This document shows positions 16,586-26,241 of a stretch of 64,000 nucleotides of DNA, piece by piece (position 1 is the stretch's first letter; every line of letters begins with the position of its first letter). The stretch spans positions 868,001-932,000 of the forward strand of contig JAFIDK010000001.1 of assembly GCA_017051695.1 (NCBI GenBank). Reading direction: 5' to 3'. Below the pieces are notes generated by a model. It was not told the origin of the DNA. It saw only the letters and a list, made by a program, of their open reading frames with translations, and did not search any database. The position numbers were made by a program, and so were the translations under genes. Source of the stretch: Algoriphagus aestuarii (lineage in GTDB: Bacteria; Bacteroidota; Bacteroidia; Cytophagales; Cyclobacteriaceae).

Positions 16586-17004
16586 AAAAATTAAATGTGG
16601 ACTATACTGCTATAGCAATCAACACCGGAGGTCGAAAAGGTCATGTCAAAAGTGATGATGGTTTGTTGGATTTTGATGTGGCTATGCCAAAAGAAATAGG
16701 AGGAGAAGGAGGTAAAACAAATCCCGAACAATTACTTGCAGCAGCTTATTCCACCTGTTTTGGAGGTGCCTTAGCATCAGTTGCTGGTAAAGTAAGTTTA
16801 CGGGATTCTGAAATTACTGCCAAGGTTCATTTGGGAAGCTTTGGTCCTGAGGACTATGGTATTGCTGTAGATATTTTTGTGAAAATCCCTCAAGCAGAAT
16901 CGTTAGAAGCTGCTCAAAAACTAGCAGATGCAGCTCACGAAATCTGTTTGATCTCTAAGGCGACCAAAAATAATATTGAAGTGAATGTAACGGCAGTTGA
17001 ATAG
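16582..17004 (+). CDS. ohr: Organic hydroperoxide resistance protein (Ohr/OsmC family)
   Basis: This 140-residue Ohr protein has the GGRKGHVKSDDGLLDFDVAMP start, the active Cys59 in AYSTCFGGAL and the resolving Cys122 in HEICLISKAT (the usual form is CPYSKAT). It should reduce organic and fatty acid hydroperoxides as a dimer, with thiols supplied by lipoylated or other reductants. It is translationally coupled to ohrR. The catalytic pair is intact even though the regulator has lost its cysteine. Confidence 0.93.
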   Translation: MKKLNVDYTAIAINTGGRKGHVKSDDGLLDFDVAMPKEIGGEGGKTNPEQLLAAAYSTCFGGALASVAGKVSLRDSEITAKVHLGSFGPEDYGIAVDIFVKIPQAESLEAAQKLADAAHEICLISKATKNNIEVNVTAVE

Positions 17005-17020
17005 GGATGCTTAATGTAAA

Positions 17021-17476
17021 ATGATAAATAAGAGGCTAAAAAAACTCCTTCTGATAGTTCTTGGAATTTTTGGATTTATAATCGTGCTAATTCCTATTAC
17101 TTTAAGGTTAGCATTTGGGCCAATTAATTCCTCAGGTGAAATACAGATTACAGAAAAGATTAAACTTGAATATGACGAGACATATAATTCAGACTTTGCA
17201 GGCGAATTCTATGAAGTTAAGTTCAAGAAGAATGACTCAATTTTAGGTTCTCATACATTTCACAATAAGGATTGGGCAAAACACTTTTTTGTTGATTCTT
17301 TATCTGGGAGAAGTTTTCTCTTTATAGCCGACTCAACTCTCGACAATAAAAGACTGAATGGATATTATTTAATTTCTTTTAAACCAAACTTTCAAAATGT
17401 AATTGACACCATTTTTAATGAAACTGAAGAGTTTTATTTTCAAGATAAAATGGAAGAAATGATAAAAAAACACTAA
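17021..17476 (+). CDS. Hypothetical membrane-anchored protein
   Basis: This 151-residue product has a basic start (MINKRLKKL) and one strong hydrophobic segment (LLLIVLGIFGFIIVLIPITL, about 8-28), then a soluble domain of short strands (KLEYDETYNSDFAGEFYEV, YLISFKPNFQNVIDTIF). I do not recognise a family. It starts 16 bp after ohr on the same strand and may be on that transcript, but its composition is more AT-rich than its neighbours, so it may have been acquired separately. Confidence 0.65.
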   Translation: MINKRLKKLLLIVLGIFGFIIVLIPITLRLAFGPINSSGEIQITEKIKLEYDETYNSDFAGEFYEVKFKKNDSILGSHTFHNKDWAKHFFVDSLSGRSFLFIADSTLDNKRLNGYYLISFKPNFQNVIDTIFNETEEFYFQDKMEEMIKKH

Positions 17477-17622
17477 GCACAACACTGCATATACCTTTTG
17501 GCGATGAACGGCTTCCTACAAGATTTAAGCTTTTAAGCTACCTTTGTTCTGGACAAGAATGTGTCTTGAAACCACCACAAATCATATGAAACCAGATAAA
17601 ACAGCGGTATTAAGCTCTTTCT

Positions 17623-18597
17623 TTATAAAACGACGACCCCTTTATTAGATTTGCTTCGATCCATTAAAGCATGCAAAGCATCTGATGCGTTAGGTAAAGA
17701 GTATTTCTGAACTTGAGGTCCGTTTATTTTTCCCTCCACCATCCAATCTTGAAGCTGTTCCAGATTTGAAAGGTTTTGTTCCACTTGGACTTTCGAAAAT
17801 TGTCCCCAAAAAACCCCAACAACCGCAGCCCCTTTCAGAAGAGGTAAATTCATCGGTATTTTTGGGATTTCTCCATTGGCAAATCCCACGATAAGATGTC
17901 TACCACCCCAAGCAACGGCTCGAAATGCCTGCTCCGTAAATTTCCCCCCCACTGGATCAAAGATTACATCAACGCCCTCGTTTGATGTTAGCTCTTTCAC
18001 TCGTTGTTTTAAATCTTCTTGCTTGTAATTAATGATCTCATCCGCACCACGCTCCACGCAAAGCTTTAATTTTTCTTCAGAAGAGGCTGCTGCAATAACT
18101 TTGGCACCCATGATCTTTCCCAATTCTACTGCAGCCAATCCAACACCGCCAGTTGCACCTAGAACCAACAACCTATCACCTCCTTTCAAATTTGCTCGGT
18201 CTTTCAAGGCATGAAATGAAGTGCCATAATTATATAAAATCGATGCTGCTTTCACAGGGTCGATTCCTTCTTTCAGTTTAAAAACGCGATTCTCATCTAC
18301 AGCGACCAGTTCCGCTAATCCTCCCCAACTGCATAATGCCAAGACCCGATCTCCAACAATAAATTTCCCAACTGATTTCCCAACCTGAATCACTTTGCCT
18401 ACAACTTCTCCTCCCGGAGAAAAGGGTAATTCAGGTTTTAATTGATATTTATTTTGAATGACGAGTAAGTCTGGGAAATTGACGCCACATGCCTCTACTG
18501 CAATCACTACTTGGTTTTCTTTTAGAAGCGGGGGCTCGATATCCCGATAAACAAGTGATTCTGGAAGTCCAAATTGCTCACAAAGAATGGCTTTCAT
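17623..18597 (-). CDS. NADPH:quinone oxidoreductase family protein (zinc-free MDR)
   Basis: The 324-residue medium-chain dehydrogenase/reductase has the GroES-like N-domain with GVNFPDLLVIQNKYQ (about 39-53) and PGGEVVGKV, and the nucleotide-binding motif GATGGVGLAAVELG (about 147-160). The structural-zinc cysteines of alcohol dehydrogenases are absent, which places it with quinone oxidoreductases. It likely uses NADPH to reduce quinones or enones. It stands alone, convergent with the gene at 17021 and divergent from the M20 peptidase gene. Confidence 0.9.
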   Translation of the reverse strand: MKAILCEQFGLPESLVYRDIEPPLLKENQVVIAVEACGVNFPDLLVIQNKYQLKPELPFSPGGEVVGKVIQVGKSVGKFIVGDRVLALCSWGGLAELVAVDENRVFKLKEGIDPVKAASILYNYGTSFHALKDRANLKGGDRLLVLGATGGVGLAAVELGKIMGAKVIAAASSEEKLKLCVERGADEIINYKQEDLKQRVKELTSNEGVDVIFDPVGGKFTEQAFRAVAWGGRHLIVGFANGEIPKIPMNLPLLKGAAVVGVFWGQFSKVQVEQNLSNLEQLQDWMVEGKINGPQVQKYSLPNASDALHALMDRSKSNKGVVVL

Positions 18598-18701
18598 AGT
18601 ATTTTAAGGTGTTTCAATAGGAAGAAAAGTCAGGTTTAAAGTAGGCAATTCCTCTTTAAAAGGATAATTTTGGGCCTTGTATAACCCAATTATAAACTTC
18701 T

Positions 18702-20090
18702 ATGTCTGTAACCAATTTTATTCAGAATAATAAAGACCGCTTTTTAAATGAATTGCTGGATCTGCTCAGAATTCCATCTGTCAGTGCAGACCCGAAATTT
18801 AAAAATGATGTTTTTGCGGCAGCGGAATATGTAAAAGAAAGCTTGATAAAAGCCGGTGCAGATACTGCAGAAATATGCCCGACTAAAGGCTATCCGATCG
18901 TTTATGGAGAGAAAATAATCGATCCAAATGCCCCGACAGTTTTGGTATATGGACACTATGATGTACAGCCAGCTGATCCTTATGAATTATGGGATTCTCC
19001 GCCTTTTGAGCCGGTGATCAAAAAAACCGAAGAGCATCCTCAAGGCGCGATTTTCGCAAGAGGTTCAGCAGATGACAAAGGTCAGTTTTACATGCATGTC
19101 AAAGCTTTTGAAGCCATGATGGCTTCCAATGATTTGCCCTGCAATGTGAAATTCATGATCGAAGGGGAGGAAGAAGTGGGTTCTGACAACCTGGACAAAT
19201 TCGTCATTGACAATAAAGAAAAACTGAAGGCAGATGTGATTTTGATTTCAGATACCCACATGATCAGCATGAAAGATCCTTCCATTACTGTCGGACTGAG
19301 AGGGATGGCCTACATGGAGGTAGAAGTAACAGGTGCAAATCGGGATCTGCATTCAGGGACCTACGGCGGAGCTGTCGCAAACCCGATCAATGTGCTTTGT
19401 GCGATGATTGCATCTATGAAGGATGAAAATGATCATATCACCATTCCAGGATTTTATGATAAAGTAGCAGAATTGACCGCAGAGCAAAGAGCGCGTCTAA
19501 ATGAAGCGCCATTTGATCTGGATGAATACAAAAAGAAACTAAAAATCGCTGAAGTTCATGGCGAAAAAGGATACACCACTATCGAAAGAGTTGGGATCAG
19601 GCCCACACTTGATGTCAATGGCATCTGGGGTGGATATATAGGGGAAGGCGCCAAAACAGTATTACCTTCGAAGGCCTCAGCCAAAATTTCCATGCGATTG
19701 GTCCCTGATCAGGATTGGCATGAAATCTCCAAGCTATTCGAAGACTATTTCAAATCTATCGCCCCGGCTTCTGTTACTGTCAAAGTGAAAGCCCATCATG
19801 GAGGTTCTCCTGCCGTGGTTTCTGACAGTTCGATCGGGTATCAGGCTGCCGAAAAAGCAATGGAAGAAACTTTCGGAAAAAGACCGATTCCAACCAGAGA
19901 AGGTGGTTCAATACCAATTGTAGCCTTATTTCAAAAGGAACTGGAAACAGATCCTATTTTATTCGGTTTTGGATTGGATACGGACGCACTCCACTCACCA
20001 AATGAGCATTACGGTGTCGCCAATTATTTCATTGGGATAGAAACCATAGCCGCTTTCTTCAAGCATTTCAAAAAGTTAAGTAATCAGTAA
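18702..20090 (+). CDS. M20 family dipeptidase
   Basis: This 462-residue metallopeptidase has the M20 signature: VYGHYDVQP (about 82-90), ARGSADDKGQF, EGEEEVGS (about 150-157) as the catalytic Glu region, and a late DALHSPNEHYG. The dimerisation domain begins near DLHSGTYGGAVANP. It resembles the carnosinase/CNDP-type dipeptidase branch rather than PepV. It should cleave di- or tripeptides in the cytoplasm, as no signal peptide is present. The dsbD gene follows 54 bp later on the same strand. Confidence 0.92.
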   Translation: MSVTNFIQNNKDRFLNELLDLLRIPSVSADPKFKNDVFAAAEYVKESLIKAGADTAEICPTKGYPIVYGEKIIDPNAPTVLVYGHYDVQPADPYELWDSPPFEPVIKKTEEHPQGAIFARGSADDKGQFYMHVKAFEAMMASNDLPCNVKFMIEGEEEVGSDNLDKFVIDNKEKLKADVILISDTHMISMKDPSITVGLRGMAYMEVEVTGANRDLHSGTYGGAVANPINVLCAMIASMKDENDHITIPGFYDKVAELTAEQRARLNEAPFDLDEYKKKLKIAEVHGEKGYTTIERVGIRPTLDVNGIWGGYIGEGAKTVLPSKASAKISMRLVPDQDWHEISKLFEDYFKSIAPASVTVKVKAHHGGSPAVVSDSSIGYQAAEKAMEETFGKRPIPTREGGSIPIVALFQKELETDPILFGFGLDTDALHSPNEHYGVANYFIGIETIAAFFKHFKKLSNQ

Positions 20091-20144
20091 TTCAGGAACT
20101 TATTGACCTATTAATTCCTTTCGGATACAACCATTCTCGGATCC

Positions 20145-22202
20145 ATGAAAAACCTTAGATTTCTGCAGATCACTGCAGCAATACTTTTGTTTCTGAACTT
20201 CGCCCCTGATACAAAAGGACAAATAGTCTCGCCCCCAAAGTGGACCATTCAGTTAGTTCCTGAGAAAACAGTGACCGGAGAGGAAGCAACATTGGTTTTC
20301 GAGGCTCAGATTCCCATTGGTTGGTACGTATATTCCAATGATTTCGATCCAGACTTAGGACCAAATTTGACCGTTCTGAAATTAGAAGAATCCGAGGATT
20401 ACACGCTGATCGGTCCACTTCAAGCGATAAACCCCAAAAAGAAGTTTGATGAAACCTGGAAAGGGGATGTCAGCTATTTTATGGGTAAAGGAAGGTTTGA
20501 ACAAAAACTCACTCCGATTTCTTCGACAGGAATCATCAAAGGTGCTTTGGAATATCAGATGTGTTCGGATGTGACAGGACAGTGCATCAATTATGAAGAA
20601 GAATTTGAAATAACTTTTGATTCTGTTTCAGGGACAAGTGCTAATAATTCCACGGTTGAACCTTCACAAAACGAAGAGGTAGATAGTCCCTTTGCAATGG
20701 TAGATGCTGGACAGGAATCAACCAAGGAGGTCATTTCAACTGAACAATTTGCTGTTGAAAATACCTCCCAGAACGAATCTTTACTAGGGTTTATGGTTCT
20801 AGCATTTTTGGCAGGATTGGCTGCATTACTAACACCTTGTGTTTTCCCGATGATTCCTATGACTGTCACGTTCTTTACTGGAAGAAATAAATCCAGAGCG
20901 ACAGGTATCCGCCAGGCTTTTATTTATGGACTTTCTATCATCGCGATTTACACTGTCGCTGGAACGGCTGTTGCAGCTATTCAGGGTCCTGAATTTGCAA
21001 ATTGGCTTGCTACACATTGGCTTCCCAATCTCTTTTTCTTCGGTATTTTTATCTTTTTTGCTTTGGCATTTCTGGGAATGTTTGAAATTACTTTGCCTTC
21101 TGGTCTAGTCAATAAGGTAGATGAGAAAGCAGAAAAAGGAGGATTGGCAGGAGTTTTCTTTATGGCTTTCACACTTGTATTGGTTTCATTTTCATGTACA
21201 GGACCGATTGTTGGATCTATTTTGATTTCCTCGGCAGGCGGAGAGCTAGTCAAACCTATTTTGGGAATGTTTGCTTTTTCTTTGGCCTTCGCCATTCCAT
21301 TTACGTTGTTTGCGGTTTTCCCAGAATGGATGAAATCCCTGCCCAAATCAGGAGGCTGGTTAAATTCCGTCAAAGTCGTGTTAGGCTTTCTGGAACTCGC
21401 ATTGGCATTCAAATTCCTATCCATGGCTGACTTGGTTTACCATTGGGGAATCTTGGATAGAGATATATTTTTGGTGATTTGGATCGTCATTTTCGGAGCC
21501 TTGGGTTTTTACCTGCTTGGCAAAATCAAGCTACCCCATGACTCTCCCATGGAATCTATAGGCGTTCCCAGGCTTCTGCTGGCATTGGCTACATTTATGT
21601 TTGTGATTTATATGGTTCCTGGACTATTCGGAGCTCCTTTAAAACTTCTCAGTGGATATTTGCCCCCGATGACCACACAGAATTTCACCATTTCTTCAAG
21701 CCCAACGAATGAGGAGAAGGAAGCTAGGACAGAAACGATTTTATACGATGATATTTTGGAAATCCCCTATGGAATCCAAGGATATTTCGATTATGAGCAG
21801 TCAATGTCAGCCGCCAAAAAAGCCGGAAAACCCTTATTAATCGACTTTACAGGGCATGGTTGTGTCAACTGTCGAAAAATGGAAGAGAATGTTTGGGCAG
21901 ATCCAGCTGTATTGGATAGACTGAAAAATGACTTTGTCATGGTAGCGCTCTACATCGATGAACGACTGGAGTTACCCGAAGACAAATGGTTTACTTCTGA
22001 ATACGATGGCAAGGTCAAAAAAACCCTTGGTAAGCAAAATGCGGATTTTCAGATCACAAAGTTCAACAATAACGCCCAGCCTTATTATGTGATTTTGGAT
22101 CATCAAGAACAGCTTCTCGCAAAACCACATGCCTACGATACCGATATCCGGAATTTTATTGAATTCTTAGATGGGGCAAAAGCGGAATTTGAAAGGAGAT
22201 GA
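20145..22202 (+). CDS. dsbD: DsbD-type thiol:disulfide interchange protein
   Basis: The 685-residue product has the three DsbD modules in order. After a signal peptide comes the N-terminal immunoglobulin-like domain with the pair Cys140 and Cys147 (YQMCSDVTGQC). A CcdA-like membrane domain follows (about 213-505) with Cys232 in LLTPCVFPMIP and Cys351 in SFSCTGPIVGS, then a C-terminal thioredoxin domain with GCVNC (Cys573, Cys576). Electrons pass from cytoplasmic thioredoxin through the membrane to periplasmic partners such as cytochrome c maturation proteins or the redoxin lipoprotein encoded 5 kb upstream. It ends one base from a convergent gene. Confidence 0.95.
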   Translation: MKNLRFLQITAAILLFLNFAPDTKGQIVSPPKWTIQLVPEKTVTGEEATLVFEAQIPIGWYVYSNDFDPDLGPNLTVLKLEESEDYTLIGPLQAINPKKKFDETWKGDVSYFMGKGRFEQKLTPISSTGIIKGALEYQMCSDVTGQCINYEEEFEITFDSVSGTSANNSTVEPSQNEEVDSPFAMVDAGQESTKEVISTEQFAVENTSQNESLLGFMVLAFLAGLAALLTPCVFPMIPMTVTFFTGRNKSRATGIRQAFIYGLSIIAIYTVAGTAVAAIQGPEFANWLATHWLPNLFFFGIFIFFALAFLGMFEITLPSGLVNKVDEKAEKGGLAGVFFMAFTLVLVSFSCTGPIVGSILISSAGGELVKPILGMFAFSLAFAIPFTLFAVFPEWMKSLPKSGGWLNSVKVVLGFLELALAFKFLSMADLVYHWGILDRDIFLVIWIVIFGALGFYLLGKIKLPHDSPMESIGVPRLLLALATFMFVIYMVPGLFGAPLKLLSGYLPPMTTQNFTISSSPTNEEKEARTETILYDDILEIPYGIQGYFDYEQSMSAAKKAGKPLLIDFTGHGCVNCRKMEENVWADPAVLDRLKNDFVMVALYIDERLELPEDKWFTSEYDGKVKKTLGKQNADFQITKFNNNAQPYYVILDHQEQLLAKPHAYDTDIRNFIEFLDGAKAEFERR

Positions 22203-22203
22203 T

Positions 22204-23490
22204 TTATTCCTTGTTGCTTTTGTTTAGATTAAAGCCAATCAATAGAAAATATCTTGTTGTATGATGACCTAAATTGAAGGTATTCGACATTCCATTACCT
22301 TTTTCATATCTCGCTTCAATTGAAATCTTGTTTCTCAAATACCCTGCTCCCAAAATAAAAGACTGCTCATAATTTCTTGGATCTTCAATTACATGACCTT
22401 CCGAAGTTTTTTCATCATAATAAAAAGTCGATTCTTTTTTGTAATAATTGGTTTCACTAATTGTAAAACCATTAGAAAACCCACCATTTAAAAACATAAA
22501 ACCTGAACTTATCGGGAATTTATAACGAAGCAAAATGTTCAGTTTTAAGTAAGAGCCTCCGATTGTAGAAGCTATTGAAAAATATTCATTTGCACCTTTT
22601 ACTTCTTCATAATATCCACTCACCTCATATCTTGTATACTGAAGCTCATTTTGAATAGAAAGCTTTCCTTGATTACGTGGCAGAGTAATATTATAAAATA
22701 AACCCACTGAAGGGTCTACTGAAGTATTAAAATTCCCTTGAGTCAGATGTGGAAATCCGGTACTGCTAAATTTGACAGAAGTAATAGAGGGGCCAACAAA
22801 TACTCCAAAATTAGAATACCCTTCTTCCTTCGTCTTTTTAAAAGCAAAATCTGATTGCGTACACTCGTAATAATCTTGAAAAATCTTTGTTAAACTGTTT
22901 TTCTTATAGGTAACATGATCCAATTTGCTTTTTAAAGATTCACAACCCGCTAGATAAAGTACCAATTGCCCAACGAATTTATTATTATCTATTACCCTTG
23001 GATTCCCTTCACTATATTTTAAATACCTTTTGTACTGAAGTAGGTCAAAATCTCCTCCATTACTTATGTAGAAATAATCTTTACCATTTAAATGCTTATA
23101 ATAGTATAAACTCTTTTCTCCACTGACAAGTGTTTGTAAAAATGTAGTATCATTCATAAAATTCATTTGAGGGGAGTCTCCCAAACTTTCTGTACGATTT
23201 GAAGAAACCTCTATTTCGACAACAGCACTCAAATAAATTTCATCACTCACTCTAAATTCACGAATGTCATTAGGAGTAAAAGTTGTCTCAATACCACCAA
23301 TCTCCTTTACAAAATTGATTTTATCTGGATTCTTCTCCCAATTTCTATAGTCCAAGTAACCGTAAAGTGTATCGGCATTTTGCTTGATAACATATCCTGG
23401 AAGGTAATTTTCTTGTGAAAAAGTTTTTTGAAAAAAAATGATAAAAAGAATAAGAAACCCGATTCTTCTAAAGAAATGCAAGAACTTCAT
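22204..23490 (-). CDS. Hypothetical secreted protein with C-terminal outer-membrane barrel-like region
   Basis: I start it at the ATG at 23490 (428 residues), where a signal peptide begins (KFLHFFRRIGFLILFIIFF, cleavage after TFSQ); a longer start would bury it. The N-terminal half (NYLPGYVIKQNADTLYGYLDYRNW) is a pattern shared by many Bacteroidota hypothetical proteins. The C-terminal half (from about VFVGPSITSVKF) has alternating strands ending in RYFLLIGFNLNKSNKE, like a porin-like barrel. The function is unknown. It lies 130 bp downstream of the response regulator, possibly on its own transcript. Confidence 0.7.
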   Translation of the reverse strand: MKFLHFFRRIGFLILFIIFFQKTFSQENYLPGYVIKQNADTLYGYLDYRNWEKNPDKINFVKEIGGIETTFTPNDIREFRVSDEIYLSAVVEIEVSSNRTESLGDSPQMNFMNDTTFLQTLVSGEKSLYYYKHLNGKDYFYISNGGDFDLLQYKRYLKYSEGNPRVIDNNKFVGQLVLYLAGCESLKSKLDHVTYKKNSLTKIFQDYYECTQSDFAFKKTKEEGYSNFGVFVGPSITSVKFSSTGFPHLTQGNFNTSVDPSVGLFYNITLPRNQGKLSIQNELQYTRYEVSGYYEEVKGANEYFSIASTIGGSYLKLNILLRYKFPISSGFMFLNGGFSNGFTISETNYYKKESTFYYDEKTSEGHVIEDPRNYEQSFILGAGYLRNKISIEARYEKGNGMSNTFNLGHHTTRYFLLIGFNLNKSNKE

Positions 23491-23620
23491 ATATGATTTT
23501 AGTGGAAATTTACAATCTAAGGCCGATAAAACGACCGGCAAAGAAATACATTTTTTAGTAAAAAAATATTGAATTTTAATTTATTATTTAATCCACTAAA
23601 TAATTTTTTTTTCTTCCAGA

Positions 23621-24268
23621 TTACCCCTCTATAATCCGGTTTTTTACCGCTTTTTGTACAGCTTCAAGCTTACTATGAACCTGGAGTTTTTGGTAGATAT
23701 TCTCAATATGCTTGCGGACAGTCTTCGGAGAAATAAAGAGATTTTCTCCAATCTGATTGTAATTCAGGCCTTTTGAAATCTGTTCCAAAATTTCTATTTC
23801 TCTGTTTGTGAGGGATATTTCCTCTACTGGATCCTCAAATTTAGGAGGATTACGAAGCAGTTTCAGTGCTTTTAAAGCCACAGATGGCGTCATAGCCGCC
23901 CCTCCGTCCAGCGTATCCAAAATTCCCTGGTACAGGGTTTTCGGATCTACTTCTTTTAAAAAATAACCATTGGCACCTGCCTGCACGGCTCGAAATATAT
24001 TCTCATCGTCGTCAAACACGGTCAACATGATGATTTTGATCTGAGGATATTTCTGGTAAACCTTAGATACCGTATCGATCCCATTCATTTTTGGCATTTC
24101 TATATCCATAAGGATAACATGAACATTCGAATCCTCTTCTAATTTTTCCAGTAATTCTATGCCATTATATGCCCAGTATTTCACTTCCAAATCCGAAAAA
24201 ACTGAAAGTTTATCAAGAATGGCCTTAAGTAAAAAATTATTGTCCTCGGCAATTGCAATTCGTATCAT
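23621..24268 (-). CDS. NarL/LuxR-type response regulator
   Basis: This 215-residue protein has a receiver domain (about 1-120) with the acidic pocket ED (8-9), phospho-acceptor Asp55 in VILMDIEMP and Lys105 in YFLKEVDP. A C-terminal LuxR helix-turn-helix follows (about 148-210: LTNREIEILEQISKGLNYNQIGENLFISPKTVRKHIENIYQKL). It lies 18 bp after the histidine kinase gene on the same strand, so it is the partner. Target genes are unknown. Confidence 0.93.
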   Translation of the reverse strand: MIRIAIAEDNNFLLKAILDKLSVFSDLEVKYWAYNGIELLEKLEEDSNVHVILMDIEMPKMNGIDTVSKVYQKYPQIKIIMLTVFDDDENIFRAVQAGANGYFLKEVDPKTLYQGILDTLDGGAAMTPSVALKALKLLRNPPKFEDPVEEISLTNREIEILEQISKGLNYNQIGENLFISPKTVRKHIENIYQKLQVHSKLEAVQKAVKNRIIEG

Positions 24269-24286
24269 TTGCTAGTTGTAGTGATT

Positions 24287-26149
24287 TTAATAAATACATA
24301 TCTGTGTCCCTTTTCTCTCTTCAGAAGCAATACTCAACTCCCTTCCGATTCGTTCCGCTCGAGCTTTCATATTCCCCAGACCATTTCCAAATTTGTTTTT
24401 TTGGATTATCCCCACACCATCGTCCTCCACACAAAGCCTTATTTTATCTTGGATTTGAGAAAAAATAATAGAGATTTTTTTTGCATTCGCATGTTTCAAT
24501 GCATTATTGACAGCTTCTTGAATAACCCGATAGTAATTCATCCCTTCTATGGAATTCAATAACAACTTGCGCTCTACTCCCTCTTCTATTTTCAACTCAA
24601 ATTCTATCTCAGGATAGGAGGCTTTAGCTTTAGAGATCAAATGTGCCAAACGACTTTCCAGATCTTCCACACTGATATGATCCTTATTCATTGCCCAAAT
24701 GGTATCCCGAAGTTCATTGATTGTCTCCACTGTAAATCCAGATATCTGATCAATTTTAGCTGACATTTTTTCCAGATCCAGATTTCCAAATTTCAGATTA
24801 TTGAGTGAGGAAATGATAAAGGTGAGTTGCGCTCCGATATTATCGTGTAAATCAGAAGAAATCCTGTCCCGCTGTTCATGAAGTCTCTTTTGGGTTTCTT
24901 GCTCTGCATAAATCGTCTGCAATTTTGCCTCTTGCTCCAAATGCCGGTTTTTGTTTTTCTGCCTGTAATAGATGAAAAAACCGACACCAAAAGATATCAA
25001 TACCAATATCAAAAGTAACAACAGCTGATTATTCTGGGCTTCCACCACAAGTTCGTTTTCTGCCAAAGCAGCACGTGATTCTGCCAGTTCACGTTCTTTG
25101 GTTTCCACTTGATATTTGGCTTCGAGTTCACCCAGTGTTTTTACACGCTCCTCTTTAAAAATCGAATCTTTCACAGCCACATATTGCTCCAGGTAATCCA
25201 TTGCCTCGTTTAGATTCCCTTTTGCTTTGTTGAAGCCGTATTGCTCATACAAATAGTCTCTTTTTTTCTCGGTGGATTCGCTTTGTTCGACATATTTATA
25301 AGCAGAATCCATCATCACCTGAGCCTTTCCAAAATCTCCTCTTTTATAAGCGATTGTGGCCAAATTCGTATAATTAGCAGCTAGGCTATAATCATCCATT
25401 GATTTTTGATTGACTCTTACAGCGGCATTCAGCCATGGCTCAGCTTCCGAATATTTCTTCTGTTTGAGTAAGGTATTGGCAATGTTATTAAACGTAAAGC
25501 TGATCCTGGTACTATCCAGATTTTCGATATTATCCAACACTTTATAGTGATAAAACAACGCAGAGTCTGGCTTTTCCCAATCATCAAAATTGATCCCGAT
25601 GGCATTCAATGCAAAAGCAATAAACGGAGCCCTCGCCTTGGAATAAGAAGTAAGAAGCTGGTAGGCTTTTTTGCCATATTCCACTCCTCGCTCAAACTCC
25701 TCCATGTCATGGTAAACCACTGAGATATCCAAGAGTGCATATCCCATATAATTGCTGTCGAGAGCTGCTGTCGCATTTTGAAGCCCCTTTTGGGAATACA
25801 TCAAAGCCCTCTCGAATCGTCCTGCAACAGACTCCAGCCTGTTTAAACGGATATAAGACAAGGAAATGAGATCTTGATTCTTAGAGCTTGGATCAATCAG
25901 TTCTGCACTTTTCAGAAAGTACTCTGCTGCTTGGTCATTCTCTCTAGAAACATTGAATTGTTCGGCTAAAAAGTAATAGTATAAGCCACTGTCTTCCGCG
26001 TTAAAGAGCTTGTTCTTTTCCAGTTCGAGAATGATCGTAGCAGAATCAGGATTGTATATCGTCCGGCCTAGCCTTGTCCTCAAGTCTTGGGAGAAAAGTT
26101 GGGCACTGACTAAGAAAAATACAACTAGGGTACAGAACCTATATTTCAT
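24287..26149 (-). CDS. TPR-containing sensor histidine kinase (HisKA_3/NarX class)
   Basis: The 620-residue kinase has a signal peptide (ends QLFSQ), about seven TPR-like helical repeats in the periplasm (about 30-330), a coiled coil, one membrane segment (LLLLLILVLISFGVGFFIYY, near 375-395) and the HisKA_3 phospho-acceptor His435 in SSDLHDNIGAQL. The ATPase domain has EAVNNALKHANAK (N box), DDGVGI and GNGLGNMKARAERIG. Kinases of this TPR type are common in Bacteroidota, and their signals are mostly unknown. It should phosphorylate the regulator encoded directly downstream. Confidence 0.93.
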   Translation of the reverse strand: MKYRFCTLVVFFLVSAQLFSQDLRTRLGRTIYNPDSATIILELEKNKLFNAEDSGLYYYFLAEQFNVSRENDQAAEYFLKSAELIDPSSKNQDLISLSYIRLNRLESVAGRFERALMYSQKGLQNATAALDSNYMGYALLDISVVYHDMEEFERGVEYGKKAYQLLTSYSKARAPFIAFALNAIGINFDDWEKPDSALFYHYKVLDNIENLDSTRISFTFNNIANTLLKQKKYSEAEPWLNAAVRVNQKSMDDYSLAANYTNLATIAYKRGDFGKAQVMMDSAYKYVEQSESTEKKRDYLYEQYGFNKAKGNLNEAMDYLEQYVAVKDSIFKEERVKTLGELEAKYQVETKERELAESRAALAENELVVEAQNNQLLLLLILVLISFGVGFFIYYRQKNKNRHLEQEAKLQTIYAEQETQKRLHEQRDRISSDLHDNIGAQLTFIISSLNNLKFGNLDLEKMSAKIDQISGFTVETINELRDTIWAMNKDHISVEDLESRLAHLISKAKASYPEIEFELKIEEGVERKLLLNSIEGMNYYRVIQEAVNNALKHANAKKISIIFSQIQDKIRLCVEDDGVGIIQKNKFGNGLGNMKARAERIGRELSIASEERKGTQICIY

Positions 26150-26181
26150 GATTCAGAAGCTATGAATTTAACTTCCAATAT

Positions 26182-26220
26182 AAAAAAATGGCTTTGGTAC
26201 TAAAATCACCAAAGCCATTT
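26182..26220 (-). terminator. Rho-independent terminator after the S1/P1 nuclease gene
   Basis: A 13-bp perfect stem (26186-26198 with 26208-26220, core ATGGCTTTGGT) surrounds a 9-nt loop and is followed on the minus strand by a T run. It lies 21 bp past the stop of the gene at 26242. Confidence 0.88.
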
Positions 26221-26241
26221 GTTAAAAATCTTTCTGCGAAA

